A stretch of DNA of 16,483 nt from JBFJVZ01 sp041623895 (GCA_041623895.1 JBFJVZ010000135.1:1-16483), one strand, 5' to 3'; shown: positions 1-7,516, numbered from the stretch's first letter. Numbers and translations: made by a program. The notes: generated by a model from the sequence alone, not told the origin.

Positions 1-2
1 CG

Positions 3-50
3 CTGCCAGGACAGGTCCTGGCCTACGATTCTTTGCAAATTAACAACTAA
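3..50 (+). CDS. Possible C-terminal tail of an upstream gene (partial)
   Basis: Reading from position 3 gives a short peptide, LPGQVLAYDSLQINN, that ends in a TAA stop at 48-50. Its composition looks like protein rather than random sequence, and its stop lies 42 bases before the next gene, as expected for a same-strand neighbour. It is only 15 codons, so no family can be named. The stretch could equally be untranslated DNA carrying the palindrome at 5-22. Confidence 0.25.
   Translation: MPGQVLAYDSLQINN
5..22. repeat. Near-perfect 18-bp palindrome
   Basis: Arms GCCAGGAC (5-12) and GTCCTGGC (15-22) are perfect inverted repeats of 8 bp separated by AG. A two-base centre is too small for an RNA hairpin loop unless inner pairs open, and no T-run follows, so a dimeric-protein operator is as plausible as a terminator. 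It ends 70 bases before the oxidoreductase start and may overlap the tail of the upstream gene. Confidence 0.4.
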
Positions 51-92
51 AAGCTGGACGACCGCCTCGGGCAGCGATCCTGACAAGGACAC

Positions 93-1457
93 ATGGCACA
101 AAACTGCAAATCCAAAACAAACGGCAATCACGCGAACGAAGTGAATCAGGTTCCATCACGGCGGCATTTTCTTTCCGGCGGCATGATGTTGGCTGGCGGT
201 GCCATCGTTGGCGGCAATCTTGCGGTCGCCCGCGGCGCCAACGCTCATGGCAGCGACCTGATCAAGATCGCCTTGATTGGTTGTGGCCGACGGGGAACAG
301 CTGCCGCGATCGAGGCATTGAATACGGTCGGTGGTGGTATTCAGATTGTCGCCTTGGCGGATGTCTTTGAAAACAATCTTCACACCGCCTACCGCGGCAT
401 CAAGGGAAAGCATCCCGACAAGATTGACGTCCAAGGCCGCCGCTTCGTCGGTTTGGATTCCTATCGCGGCGTACTTCAAACGGACGCAGATTTGGTGATC
501 CTGGCCACGCCTCCGGCGTTCCGGCCTTTACAGTTCGAGGCCGCTGTTGCTGCAGGCAAGCATGTCTTTATGGAAAAGCCGCTGGCCACCGATGCACCGG
601 GCGTAAGACGTGTGTTGGCTGCCGCTGAAGTAGCGCGGGCAAGCGGGCTGGCGGTTGCCGTGGGACTGCAGCGACGGCATCAGCCGGGATATCAGGAGTG
701 CATCCGGCGATTACACGACGGTGCGATCGGCGATCCGATCTTTGCTCGCGCTTATTGGAACGGGAGTGCTACCGCCAGACGGCCGCGCAAGACAAATCAA
801 AGTGAGCTTGAGTATCAGCTGCGGAACTGGAGCCAGTTTACCTGGCTCAGTGGTGATCAGATCAGCGAACAACACATTCATAACTTGGATGTGATCAACT
901 GGCTGTTGAACGCGCACCCGCTGGAAGCCCAAGGGCAGGGCGGCCGAAGCTGGCAAGACGAGCTGTCAGGTCAGACTTTTGATCATCACATGGTTGAATT
1001 CACCTATGGATCCGGAACCCGGTTGCTGAGCCAGTGCCGCCAACAGCGAGGCTGTTGGAACGGGGTCGGCGAATACGTTCACGGCACGAAAGGCTCCGCT
1101 GATATCAGTCATGCCAAAATCTTTGATGCTGCGGGCAATTTGATTTGGAAGAGTGATGCCGCCGCAGCCAAGGCCAATGGCTGGCAGCAGGAACAGCACG
1201 ACTTGGTGGCGTCCCTGCGCCGCGGCGATTTGCCTTGCGAAGCCGAGTACGGTGCCATCAGCACGATGACGGCAATCCTGGGCCGCATGGCGACTTACAG
1301 CGGAAAGATCGCGAAATGGGAAGATGCTCTGGCCAGCAAGATCGGGCTGGCCGATTGCGACCAACTGCTTTCTCTGGATGCTCAGCCGCCCGTGTTGCCC
1401 GGCGACGATGGCCGTTACCCGGTCGCTCAACCAGGCAGCAAAGTCCACCAAGTGTAA
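93..1457 (+). CDS. Tat-exported Gfo/Idh/MocA family NAD(P)-dependent oxidoreductase
   Basis: This is a 454-residue protein. After a polar N-region of about 20 residues comes a twin-arginine motif (SRRHFL, residues 22-27) and then a hydrophobic, Gly/Ala-rich stretch to about residue 45, a typical Tat signal that exports folded, cofactor-loaded enzymes. The Rossmann dinucleotide-binding loop reads GCGRRG (63-68), the family EKP motif is at 161-163, and QHIHNLDVINW (260-270) matches the His/Asp-containing active-site region of the family. Planctomycetes carry many such paralogues, generally linked to sugar or polyol oxidation in the periplasm, but the substrate cannot be read from sequence. The start is supported by AAGGAC at about 85-90. 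Family assignment is firm; substrate and reaction direction are unknown. Confidence 0.93.
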   Translation: MAQNCKSKTNGNHANEVNQVPSRRHFLSGGMMLAGGAIVGGNLAVARGANAHGSDLIKIALIGCGRRGTAAAIEALNTVGGGIQIVALADVFENNLHTAYRGIKGKHPDKIDVQGRRFVGLDSYRGVLQTDADLVILATPPAFRPLQFEAAVAAGKHVFMEKPLATDAPGVRRVLAAAEVARASGLAVAVGLQRRHQPGYQECIRRLHDGAIGDPIFARAYWNGSATARRPRKTNQSELEYQLRNWSQFTWLSGDQISEQHIHNLDVINWLLNAHPLEAQGQGGRSWQDELSGQTFDHHMVEFTYGSGTRLLSQCRQQRGCWNGVGEYVHGTKGSADISHAKIFDAAGNLIWKSDAAAAKANGWQQEQHDLVASLRRGDLPCEAEYGAISTMTAILGRMATYSGKIAKWEDALASKIGLADCDQLLSLDAQPPVLPGDDGRYPVAQPGSKVHQV

Positions 1458-1541
1458 CGTGGACACGAAGAATCGACCTCCACAGGGCTCGATTACGTCG
1501 CTGCAACTGCCATGGGTTTTCGGCCGTGTTAATTGGGCGAA

Positions 1542-1652
1542 GCACGGCAGGATGCCACGCCCACGATTCTGCAAGGCGGCTGCTGCGCCCAGCTTCTGCA
1601 CGGCAGGATGACGCGCTCACGACGCCGCTACGGTGGAATGCCACCCACGATT
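1542..1652. repeat. Short imperfect intergenic repeats between the oxidoreductase and aas-like genes
   Basis: The 278-base gap between the two genes contains GCACGGCAGGATG twice (1542-1554 and 1598-1610, 56 bp apart) and TTCTGCA twice (1567-1573, 1594-1600). It also contains ATGCCAC-GC-CCACGATT at 1552-1568, with a two-base-shorter copy at 1638-1652. The last copy includes a small hairpin, GGTGG/CCACC (1632-1645). No credible gene occupies this gap. The pattern resembles short interspersed intergenic repeats of planctomycete genomes, an inference that needs a genome search. Confidence 0.45.
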
Positions 1653-1724
1653 AGCGGGGATCGATCAAATTTCCCGATCGCGGTACGCTAGAAGGCACAT
1701 CACAGCTCGAAGTACTCGTTTGAT

Positions 1725-1729
1725 GGAAG
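1725..1729 (+). promoter_or_regulatory. Ribosome binding site supporting a GTG start
   Basis: GGAAG lies six bases upstream of the GTG codon at 1736. An in-frame TGA at 1721-1723 limits the coding region, and the first in-frame ATG is 46 codons further in, after the N-terminal membrane segment. GTG is therefore the best start. Confidence 0.65.
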
Positions 1730-1735
1730 CCGCTT

Positions 1736-4009
1736 GTGAACGCATTGTCGTATGGACTCGGAGCATGCGCGCTGATCTTGATCGTGCTGGGAATCATCGC
1801 AGTCTTTCGGCGGCGGCTTTTCGTGCGGGGCATCTTTCGACCAGTGCTGGCGACTTTGTATCGCAAAGAAGTCATGGGCTTGGAGAATCTGCCGCGTGAG
1901 GGTGGTTGCGTCGTGATCAGCAATCACGTCTCGTACATCGACGGCATTTTGATCCTCTGGATGCTGCCGCGAAACGTGCGTTTCATGGTTGACGGAGGTA
2001 ATTTTGGCAATCGCTCTTTGGAGTGGATCGCCGGGGCGTTTGACACGATTTTGATGAGGGCCAATCCAAAGTCGATTGGCCGCGCCCTGCAGGCCGCGCG
2101 TCAAGGATTAAGCGATGGTGACGTGATTGGGCTATTTCCGGAGGGAGCGATTTCCCGAAACGGACAGCTGCAAGCATTCAAGCCGGGCCTGAAAAACATC
2201 CTGAAAGGCAACGAAGCGCCGGTGGTCCCGATGTGGCTGGAGGGCATGTGGGGCAGCATCTTCAGCTTTTCCGGACGCAAATTCTTCTTCAAACGACCGC
2301 AGCGTTTTCGCCGCAAATTGACGCTGTACATCGGCCAGCCGCTGCCTGCCGATACACCGATTGAGCAGATGCGGTCTCGAGTTCAAGAGTTGGGCGCCCG
2401 CGCCAAGATCGATCGGCGGAGGGAATTCCCCATCCTGGCCAGCCGCATCATCCGCGTCTGGCGAAAAACGGGAGGCAGTCTTCAGGCGGCTGATTCGCTG
2501 GGCACCGAATTGAGCGGTCGCGAGATGCTGATCCGCACGCTGGCTTTGCGGAGGACGCTGCGTCGGGAAGTATTCGATGATGACGAAAAATTCGTCGGCG
2601 TCCTGCTGCCGCCCAGTGCCGGTGCCGTCTGTGTCAATGTCGCCTTGGCGATGGACCAACGGATTTCTGCAAACCTGAATTACACCGTTACCAGCGAAGT
2701 CATCAACCACTGCATCCACGACGTCGGCATCAAACACGTGCTGTCGACGGAGAAATTCATGAGCAAGATGAAGTTCGATGTGGATGCCGAGATTGTCTTG
2801 CTTGATTCGCTGAAGGAAAAAGTCAGCGGCATGGATAAAGCGATCGCCTTTATCCAGGGTGCGCTGCTGCCGGCGTGGCTGGTCGATCGACTGCTGGGGC
2901 TGCACAAAGTCCGCAGCGATGACTTGTTGACGGTAATCTTCACGAGCGGTTCGACCGGCATGCCGAAAGGCGTTTTGCTCAGTAATGCCAACATCAGTCA
3001 CAATGTCGATGCTGTCGACTGCGCAGTCAATCTTGACCGCACCGATACCGTTTTGGGCGTTTTGCCGTTCTTTCACTCCTTTGGTTACTCGGTAACGCTG
3101 TGGGCAGCCAACACCTTGGGTCCGCGTTGCGTGTATCACTTTAACCCCTTGGATGCGCGGCAAATTGGCAAACTTGCCGAGCGCTACGATGTCACCGTCT
3201 TGCTCGGCACGCCCACTTTTTTGCGGGGGTATTTGCGGCGTATCGATCCCAAGCAGTTCGAGGATTTGGATGTCGTCGTGGTGGGCGCAGAGAAAATGCC
3301 GCCCGAACTATTCGATGCGTTTGAGCGAAAATTCGGCGTCCGGCCGGTGGAAGGTTACGGCGCAACCGAACTAAGCCCGCTGGTATCGGTTAACGTTCCA
3401 CCGAGTCGATCCGCGTCGGAATTCCAACTTGACCGGATCGAGGGTTCCGTCGGTCTCCCCCTGCCCGGCGTTTCCGCCAAGATCGTTTCACCCGATAACG
3501 GCCACGAATTGAATGCGGATGAAGACGGCATGCTACTGGTGACCGGTCCGAATGTGATGCAAGGCTATGCCAATCGCGACGATTTGACCAAACAAGCGAT
3601 CCACGATGGCTGGTACGAAACCGGTGACATCGGGCACGTCGACAAGCAAGGGTTTCTGCACATCACAGGTCGTCTGAGTCGGTTCTCGAAAATTGGCGGC
3701 GAAATGGTGCCTCACATTCGCGTTGAAGAGGAAATCGGGCGACTGCTCTGTGAAAGTGATGATGACGAAGAAGTGCGTGTGTGTGTGACGGCTGTTCCCG
3801 ACAAGAAAAAGGGTGAACGACTGATTGTGCTTCATAAACCGACATCCAAAAGTGCCGATGATATCCGCAATGCACTGCAAGCAGCCGGCTTGCCAAACCT
3901 CTTCATCCCGGGTGCAGATAGTTTCCTGGAAGTTGACGAGATTCCGATGTTGGGGACGGGCAAGCTGGATCTCAAACGCGCCAAGGAGTTAGCGCAGGAA
4001 AAACAATAG
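1736..4009 (+). CDS. aas: Bifunctional lysophospholipid acyltransferase / acyl-ACP synthetase (Aas-type)
   Basis: This is a 757-residue two-domain enzyme. An N-terminal membrane segment (about 5-23) precedes a PlsC-type acyltransferase domain with the catalytic NHVSYID motif (His64, Asp69) and the FPEG phosphate-binding motif (134-137). From about residue 260 an AMP-forming acyl-activating domain follows. It has the P-loop TSGSTGMPKG (403-412), YGATE (541-545), YETGD (627-631), a hinge at about 645-656 and the C-terminal catalytic-type lysine in GTGKLDL (Lys743). The order and length match E. coli Aas (719 residues), which re-acylates 2-acyl-lysophosphatidylethanolamine using acyl-ACP made by its own synthetase domain. 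No fused LplT-like transporter domain is present, unlike in some relatives. It probably acts at the inner face of the cytoplasmic membrane in phospholipid repair. The lysophospholipid and fatty-acid specificity are not visible in the sequence. Confidence 0.9.
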   Translation: MNALSYGLGACALILIVLGIIAVFRRRLFVRGIFRPVLATLYRKEVMGLENLPREGGCVVISNHVSYIDGILILWMLPRNVRFMVDGGNFGNRSLEWIAGAFDTILMRANPKSIGRALQAARQGLSDGDVIGLFPEGAISRNGQLQAFKPGLKNILKGNEAPVVPMWLEGMWGSIFSFSGRKFFFKRPQRFRRKLTLYIGQPLPADTPIEQMRSRVQELGARAKIDRRREFPILASRIIRVWRKTGGSLQAADSLGTELSGREMLIRTLALRRTLRREVFDDDEKFVGVLLPPSAGAVCVNVALAMDQRISANLNYTVTSEVINHCIHDVGIKHVLSTEKFMSKMKFDVDAEIVLLDSLKEKVSGMDKAIAFIQGALLPAWLVDRLLGLHKVRSDDLLTVIFTSGSTGMPKGVLLSNANISHNVDAVDCAVNLDRTDTVLGVLPFFHSFGYSVTLWAANTLGPRCVYHFNPLDARQIGKLAERYDVTVLLGTPTFLRGYLRRIDPKQFEDLDVVVVGAEKMPPELFDAFERKFGVRPVEGYGATELSPLVSVNVPPSRSASEFQLDRIEGSVGLPLPGVSAKIVSPDNGHELNADEDGMLLVTGPNVMQGYANRDDLTKQAIHDGWYETGDIGHVDKQGFLHITGRLSRFSKIGGEMVPHIRVEEEIGRLLCESDDDEEVRVCVTAVPDKKKGERLIVLHKPTSKSADDIRNALQAAGLPNLFIPGADSFLEVDEIPMLGTGKLDLKRAKELAQEKQ

Positions 4010-4042
4010 GCTGCAAACGCACGGCGCAATTTCCCTTCGAAA

Positions 4043-4068
4043 CCCAGGGTGCGCTGCGCGACCCTGGG
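4043..4068. terminator. Strong hairpin, terminator- or REP-like, after the aas-like gene
   Basis: CCCAGGGT (4043-4050) pairs perfectly with ACCCTGGG (4061-4068), and the GCGC-rich loop can extend the stem. It starts 34 bases after the stop codon and is followed by CTTTGTTG, a weak T-tract. It could end transcription, but the shape (GC-rich symmetric palindrome, adjacent second hairpin) also fits an interspersed palindromic element common in planctomycete intergenic DNA. Confidence 0.5.
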
Positions 4069-4079
4069 CTTTGTTGTGG

Positions 4080-4094
4080 AAGTCCTGCGGACTT
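4080..4094. repeat. Second perfect hairpin
   Basis: AAGTCC (4080-4085) and GGACTT (4089-4094) form a 6-bp perfect stem with a three-base TGC loop. It lies 11 bases after the larger hairpin at 4043-4068, so the two may be parts of one composite palindromic element. Confidence 0.4.
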
Positions 4095-4220
4095 GGGTTT
4101 CACGTGTTCCACACTTGAATGCATCTCCACTGAAATGTGGGTAAAGCCACGCAAGCTGACCCTTGGCTACATTCTGCCGCTGCTCTGCAGCTGAATCCCC
4201 TTCGATAAGAACGCAATCAA

Positions 4221-4264
4221 GGCCCGCGGCGGCGCCGGCTGGGCGAAAACGCCGCTGCCGGGCC
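4221..4264. repeat. Long GC-rich imperfect hairpin
   Basis: The left arm at 4221-4234 (GGCCCGCGGCGGCG) and the right arm at 4250-4264 (CGCCGCTGCCGGGCC) pair over about 13 positions with one bulge and one mismatch, around a 15-base loop. It is 119 bases upstream of the hisH start. There is no T-run directly after it. Its role is unknown: a further intergenic palindrome or a leader structure. Confidence 0.35.
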
Positions 4265-4382
4265 TGCGGGGAAAAACGAGAAGCCTGCGAACCTGAGTTG
4301 GCGTTTTTGTGCCCGTTTGGCTGCGGGCAGCTTTCCAGTACGCTTTAGGCTTCCAGCTTTGGTCCTTGCCGAGATCTCGCTT

Positions 4383-5009
4383 ATGATCACGATCGTTGAC
4401 TATCAAATGGGCAACCTCCGCAGTGTTCAAAAGGGGATTGAGCGAGTTGGTGGTCAGGCCCGGATCTCCTCTGACCCGGCGGCTATCCAAGACGCTGAAA
4501 AGTTGATTTTGCCCGGGGTCGGCGCCTTTGGCGACGCGATGGCGGAGATCAATCGCCGTGGGTTGGCTGATCCGATTCGCGATTTCGTCACCTCAGGTCG
4601 GCCGTTCTTGGGAATCTGTTTGGGTCTGCAGTTGCTGTTTGAACGAGGTTACGAACATGGCCAGCACGAGGGCTTGGGAATCCTGCCGGGCGATGTGGTT
4701 CGATTTGATTTGCCGGCGTCCATGAAAGTGCCACACATGGGATGGAATACTGTCTCCAAAAAGAGTGACGCTCCGATCCTGCAGAATGTCGCCGATGGAA
4801 CGCACTTCTATTTTGTGCATTCCTATTACGTGCGTCCGGTTGACCCGAATGTCGTGGCGCTGGAGTGCAATTACGGGATCGATTTCTGCGCGATGGTTTG
4901 GCGCGACAATCTGTTTGCGACGCAATTTCATCCAGAGAAAAGCCAAAGCCAGGGACTGGGCCTGCTCGCTGAATTCGCGAATCTTTCCAGCGCTGCTGCC
5001 GCGCGATGA
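4383..5009 (+). CDS. hisH: Imidazole glycerol phosphate synthase, glutamine amidotransferase subunit HisH
   Basis: This 208-residue class-I glutamine amidotransferase hydrolyses glutamine and passes ammonia to HisF for closure of the imidazole ring in histidine biosynthesis. The start MITIVDYQMGN is the canonical HisH N-terminus, so the in-frame upstream extension to 4317 is rejected. The oxyanion-strand region LPGVGAFGDAM (43-53) is present. The nucleophile is Cys79 in GICLGLQLLFE, and the His/Glu pair is His183 and Glu185 in QFHPEKSQ. Length matches the family. No other his gene lies in the window, so HisF must be encoded elsewhere. Its stop overlaps the start of the next gene (ATGA). Confidence 0.95.
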   Translation: MITIVDYQMGNLRSVQKGIERVGGQARISSDPAAIQDAEKLILPGVGAFGDAMAEINRRGLADPIRDFVTSGRPFLGICLGLQLLFERGYEHGQHEGLGILPGDVVRFDLPASMKVPHMGWNTVSKKSDAPILQNVADGTHFYFVHSYYVRPVDPNVVALECNYGIDFCAMVWRDNLFATQFHPEKSQSQGLGLLAEFANLSSAAAAR

Positions 5010-5488
5010 CCGCCACGACGTCAACGCTCCGATTGTCACTTCCCGATGGCAGCCTGCACGTCGATTTTGTCTGGCAACAAGATCGGTTTGTGCACGAATT
5101 TGTCTTGCCGGATGGATCTCGTGTGGCCAGCGTCGAAGGAACAGCAAGTCAGCCGTGGCCACCATCGCCACCACTCCAACAGCTATCGCGTGAATTGATC
5201 AACGATGCCTACGCGATCCTGGGTGTCGGCGCGGCGGGACAAAGCCACTGGAGCATCAGTGTGGAAATTTCCCAATACGGCCAGCGACCCGCATTGAAAT
5301 TCGATGTGGCGTGCCGGTCCGCCACCCCGCAGTGGCTGGGCAGCACGTATCAGCTTTCCAATCAGTTGCGATGGGACGTGGCCGCTGACAGTACGATTGG
5401 TGAGAACGACCTGTGCGTCGTGCAACCAACCGGCGAGCGAGCAGGCAAGACCCTTCGTTGGGGATACTGGGTCTCTGCAAAGCAATGA
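5006..5488 (+). CDS. Conserved-looking protein of unknown function coupled to hisH
   Basis: This 160-residue protein starts inside the hisH stop codon (ATGA, 5006-5009), which indicates translational coupling and supports the start. I do not recognise a family. It has no signal peptide or membrane segment, so it is probably cytosolic. The composition is rich in Trp, Gln and alternating hydrophobic/polar residues suggestive of beta strands, for example LPDGSLHVDFVWQQDRFVHE near the start. A proline-rich bend (QPWPPSPPLQQL) lies at about 49-60 and the protein ends in a Trp/Tyr-rich strand, LRWGYWVS. Coupling to hisH hints at a role tied to histidine synthesis or simple co-expression, but nothing in the sequence shows this. 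Confidence 0.75.
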   Translation: MTATTSTLRLSLPDGSLHVDFVWQQDRFVHEFVLPDGSRVASVEGTASQPWPPSPPLQQLSRELINDAYAILGVGAAGQSHWSISVEISQYGQRPALKFDVACRSATPQWLGSTYQLSNQLRWDVAADSTIGENDLCVVQPTGERAGKTLRWGYWVSAKQ

Positions 5489-5837
5489 AGGGGCGAGACT
5501 TGCGGCGATTCACGGACGCCGAAACTCTGCGCGAGGATCCGCTCGCAACGATCCAATCCCGCCGCTAAATTACCTAAATTAACACTCGCAAAACTTTTTG
5601 TGTTGATCAATTTCGGTCTCTGCAGATGTCCCCAAGTCCCTGCCATGACTGGACTAGCGTCACCGCAAACTCAACCCATTTCTCCTAAATTTCTAAGATA
5701 GCCGACTCCAGCCCCCTTTACCCAATCAGAAAGGTCGCGATCCTGTTTGGCCAATAGCTGGCGGGGCAATTGCAAGCAAATGCTACCCATGCCAGCCGGA
5801 CATGTTTTCGATCAATTGCAAACAAAGGGAAGCGAAA
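5489..5837. other. Non-coding interval upstream of the CAP-domain gene
   Basis: This 349-base gap holds no convincing gene. It is more AT-rich than its neighbours around 5570-5610 and 5680-5710, so it is likely to contain the promoter of the next gene, although I cannot point to clear -35/-10 boxes. Its right end carries a 14-bp direct repeat (listed separately). I see no strong terminator hairpin after the preceding gene. Confidence 0.5.
5767..5826 (+). repeat. 14-bp direct repeat before the CAP-domain gene
   Basis: CAATTGCAAGCAAA (5767-5780) recurs with one mismatch as CAATTGCAAACAAA (5813-5826), a period of 46 bp. The second copy ends 11 bases before the start codon and abuts the ribosome binding site (AAAGGGAAG, about 5824-5832). 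This placement suits a repressor operator pair or a translational control element, but chance duplication cannot be excluded. Confidence 0.35.
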
Positions 5838-6401
5838 ATGATGCGATCTTTCGCGTTTATCGTAGCGAGCATGTCGCTTGCGTATCTGGTTCCGTCGACT
5901 TCAGCCACCGCACAAACAGCGGTGACCACATCGACGGCGACTTCACAAAGCTACGTGTGTCCTCGATGCGGTCGGATTCACACCCGGCCGGTCACATCGG
6001 CTCAGACCACCCAGCTGACTTCGGTCACTCCAACGGCCTCGCCAGTAACTCAAACGTCCTACGTCCCGACTTCGTATTCGCCAAATGCGGGCTTCGGGGG
6101 CGGCAATGTGTTTAGCATGTTGAACTCACAACGGACTCGACAGGGGGTCCCTGGTTTGATGTACGATCCGACTCTGCAGGCGGTCGCCCACCATCGGGCA
6201 CAGAAGATGGCCGCCATGGGCGTTAAGAATCACCCGCCTGGATCATTTTCTCCGGGTCGTTACGAGGGCGTTGGATGGTCCAGTTCGCATTCTCCCCGCA
6301 GGGTCTCCGCATGCTTTATCACCGATCGCCGCATGCGATATGCGGGCGCTGCGATGGCGCGAGGACGCGACGGCGTTTACTTTGCGGTTGTCTATCGATA
6401 G
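5838..6401 (+). CDS. Secreted minimal CAP/SCP-like domain protein
   Basis: This is a 187-residue protein. The start ATG at 5838 is chosen over 5802 because it follows AAAGGGAAG and begins a clean signal peptide (MMRSFAFIVASMSLAYLVPS, cleavage near residue 26, ATAQ). A Ser/Thr/Val-rich low-complexity linker follows, interrupted by CPRCGRIH (41-48), half of a zinc-ribbon-like knuckle. The C-terminal part from about residue 90 matches the N-terminal region of a CAP/SCP domain: NVFSMLNSQRTRQGVPGLMYDP, then AVAHHRAQKMAAMG (115-128), NHPPGS (131-136) and a terminal strand, GRDGVYFAVVYR. It is shorter than classical CAP domains (about 150 residues) and resembles a truncated planctomycete subfamily. 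The role is unknown; export to periplasm or outside is likely. Confidence 0.82.
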   Translation: MMRSFAFIVASMSLAYLVPSTSATAQTAVTTSTATSQSYVCPRCGRIHTRPVTSAQTTQLTSVTPTASPVTQTSYVPTSYSPNAGFGGGNVFSMLNSQRTRQGVPGLMYDPTLQAVAHHRAQKMAAMGVKNHPPGSFSPGRYEGVGWSSSHSPRRVSACFITDRRMRYAGAAMARGRDGVYFAVVYR

Positions 6402-6448
6402 GACAACAGCTGTTTTTTATCATCGATCGTACAAATCCCGGTGGCACC

Positions 6449-7321
6449 ATGCGTGTCTCGGGATTTGTTTTTGCGCTAACTCTGTTATTGGCGACGCTAT
6501 CATCGTCGGCTGAACCCATCGACGCGGTTCGAACCACGGCGGTCTCGGAGGCATCGATCTCGGCTTTGCGATCGTTCTCAATCAGCGAGTCGCAGGCGCG
6601 GAATTCAGTCCAGTGGCTAGCCGATCTGGCCGTTGATCGAATGCCGCGCAGTTTTCACGGCGACAAAGATTGGGGCCAGACCAAGAAAATCTGGTCGGGC
6701 GTCAAGATACGTCGCGACGGATTTGAGTTGAAAACGAAACGCCGTTTTCGTGATGTCCGGCATGGTCACTGGATTAAATATGAACTGACATTGCCGACGA
6801 AAGCAAACGAGAATCGTGCCAACAGCGTTGTCGCCACCGTCCATCGAGTTGCCCGGGACGGAGACTTACAAACGGGGGCCGAGACAAGCGAGGCCAACCA
6901 GGCCACTCATTGGCGGATCGAATCATCGGTCGAATCGCCAATGATGTTCAGTGCGCGTGTCGAACGCTGGAATTTGGGGGTCCAGTGGTACAGCATCAGT
7001 GTGACGGGCCGCTTGCGAGTTCGCTTGGATTCAACAGCGAACTTGACGTCCTACGCAGATTACGGCGAAGTCCCACCCGCTTTGGTAATCGACCCAAAAA
7101 TGCAAACTGCACAACTTCAGCTGATTGAATTTGAAGTCGATCGGGTCAGCAAAATCGGCGGCGATGTGGCCGAAGAGTGGGGCGAGCTGATGGAGAAAGT
7201 TGTCCGTGAAGTTTTTCTGAAACGTCAGAACGAAAAACTCGCGGCACGGCTGAACAAATCGATCGACAAACACCGCGACGATCTGAGACTGTCGCTGGCG
7301 GAATGGTTCTCCAAGTGGTAA
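6449..7321 (+). CDS. Secreted protein of unknown function
   Basis: This is a 290-residue protein. The ATG at 6449 is preferred over the ORF limit at 6275 because it begins a standard signal peptide (MRVSGFVFALTLLLATLSSS, then AEP) and avoids overlap with the CAP-domain gene; GGTGG at about 6440-6444 is a weak ribosome site. The gene begins 47 bases after the CAP-domain stop, so the two are probably co-transcribed. I do not recognise a domain. The mature protein is rich in charged residues and beta-like strands (for example WYSISVTGRLRVRLDSTANL), followed by a helical, highly charged C-terminus (about 230-290) that ends in LSLAEWFSKW. No catalytic motif, lipobox or second membrane segment is visible. 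Likely periplasmic. Confidence 0.75.
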   Translation: MRVSGFVFALTLLLATLSSSAEPIDAVRTTAVSEASISALRSFSISESQARNSVQWLADLAVDRMPRSFHGDKDWGQTKKIWSGVKIRRDGFELKTKRRFRDVRHGHWIKYELTLPTKANENRANSVVATVHRVARDGDLQTGAETSEANQATHWRIESSVESPMMFSARVERWNLGVQWYSISVTGRLRVRLDSTANLTSYADYGEVPPALVIDPKMQTAQLQLIEFEVDRVSKIGGDVAEEWGELMEKVVREVFLKRQNEKLAARLNKSIDKHRDDLRLSLAEWFSKW

Positions 7322-7516
7322 GCAGCAGCGGCAATAAGGGTCGCTGGATGTGTCGGTTCAGAAATCTGGCTGATTGGAAGGACTGATGAAACTCGGGTCC
7401 GCAAATCGGCGGCGGTGTGCCGCACGGGACAGCTTCTGCCCTGCCGTTCTTGCGTCGGTTGGAAGCACCGAATGCACGGAGCCGATCGCACAATCCGCGG
7501 AAGTTGGTCCAGGTTT

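Larger units (their letters stand above)
4010..4382. other. Non-coding interval between aas-like gene and hisH
   Basis: These 373 bases contain two adjacent strong hairpins near the end of the aas-like gene and a long GC-rich imperfect hairpin near the middle (listed separately). A smaller inverted repeat, GCCCG/CGGGC (4311-4315, 4324-4328), lies before hisH. Short reading frames exist here on both strands but lack convincing protein character. I cannot assign a promoter for hisH. Confidence 0.6.

Noticed and set aside
1471..1494. Possible terminator hairpin AATCGA/TCGATT after the oxidoreductase
   Set aside because: The stem is only 6 bp, AT-rich, with a 12-base loop and no T-run.
2132..3163. 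Minus-strand open frame of 343 codons inside the aas-like gene
   Set aside because: It lies wholly opposite well-supported acyltransferase and AMP-binding motifs and its translation is rich in Gln, His and Arg without domain character.
4317..4382. N-terminal extension of hisH to an upstream ATG
   Set aside because: HisH proteins begin with the MITIVDYQMGN-type strand, encoded from 4383; the extension adds 22 residues without family support.
6405..6414. Palindrome AACAGCTGTT followed by T-rich sequence after the CAP-like gene
   Set aside because: There is no room for a hairpin loop, so a terminator is unlikely; probably chance.
7412..7423. Small GCGG/CCGC hairpin in the convergent gap
   Set aside because: Only four base pairs and no T-tract; insufficient for a terminator call.
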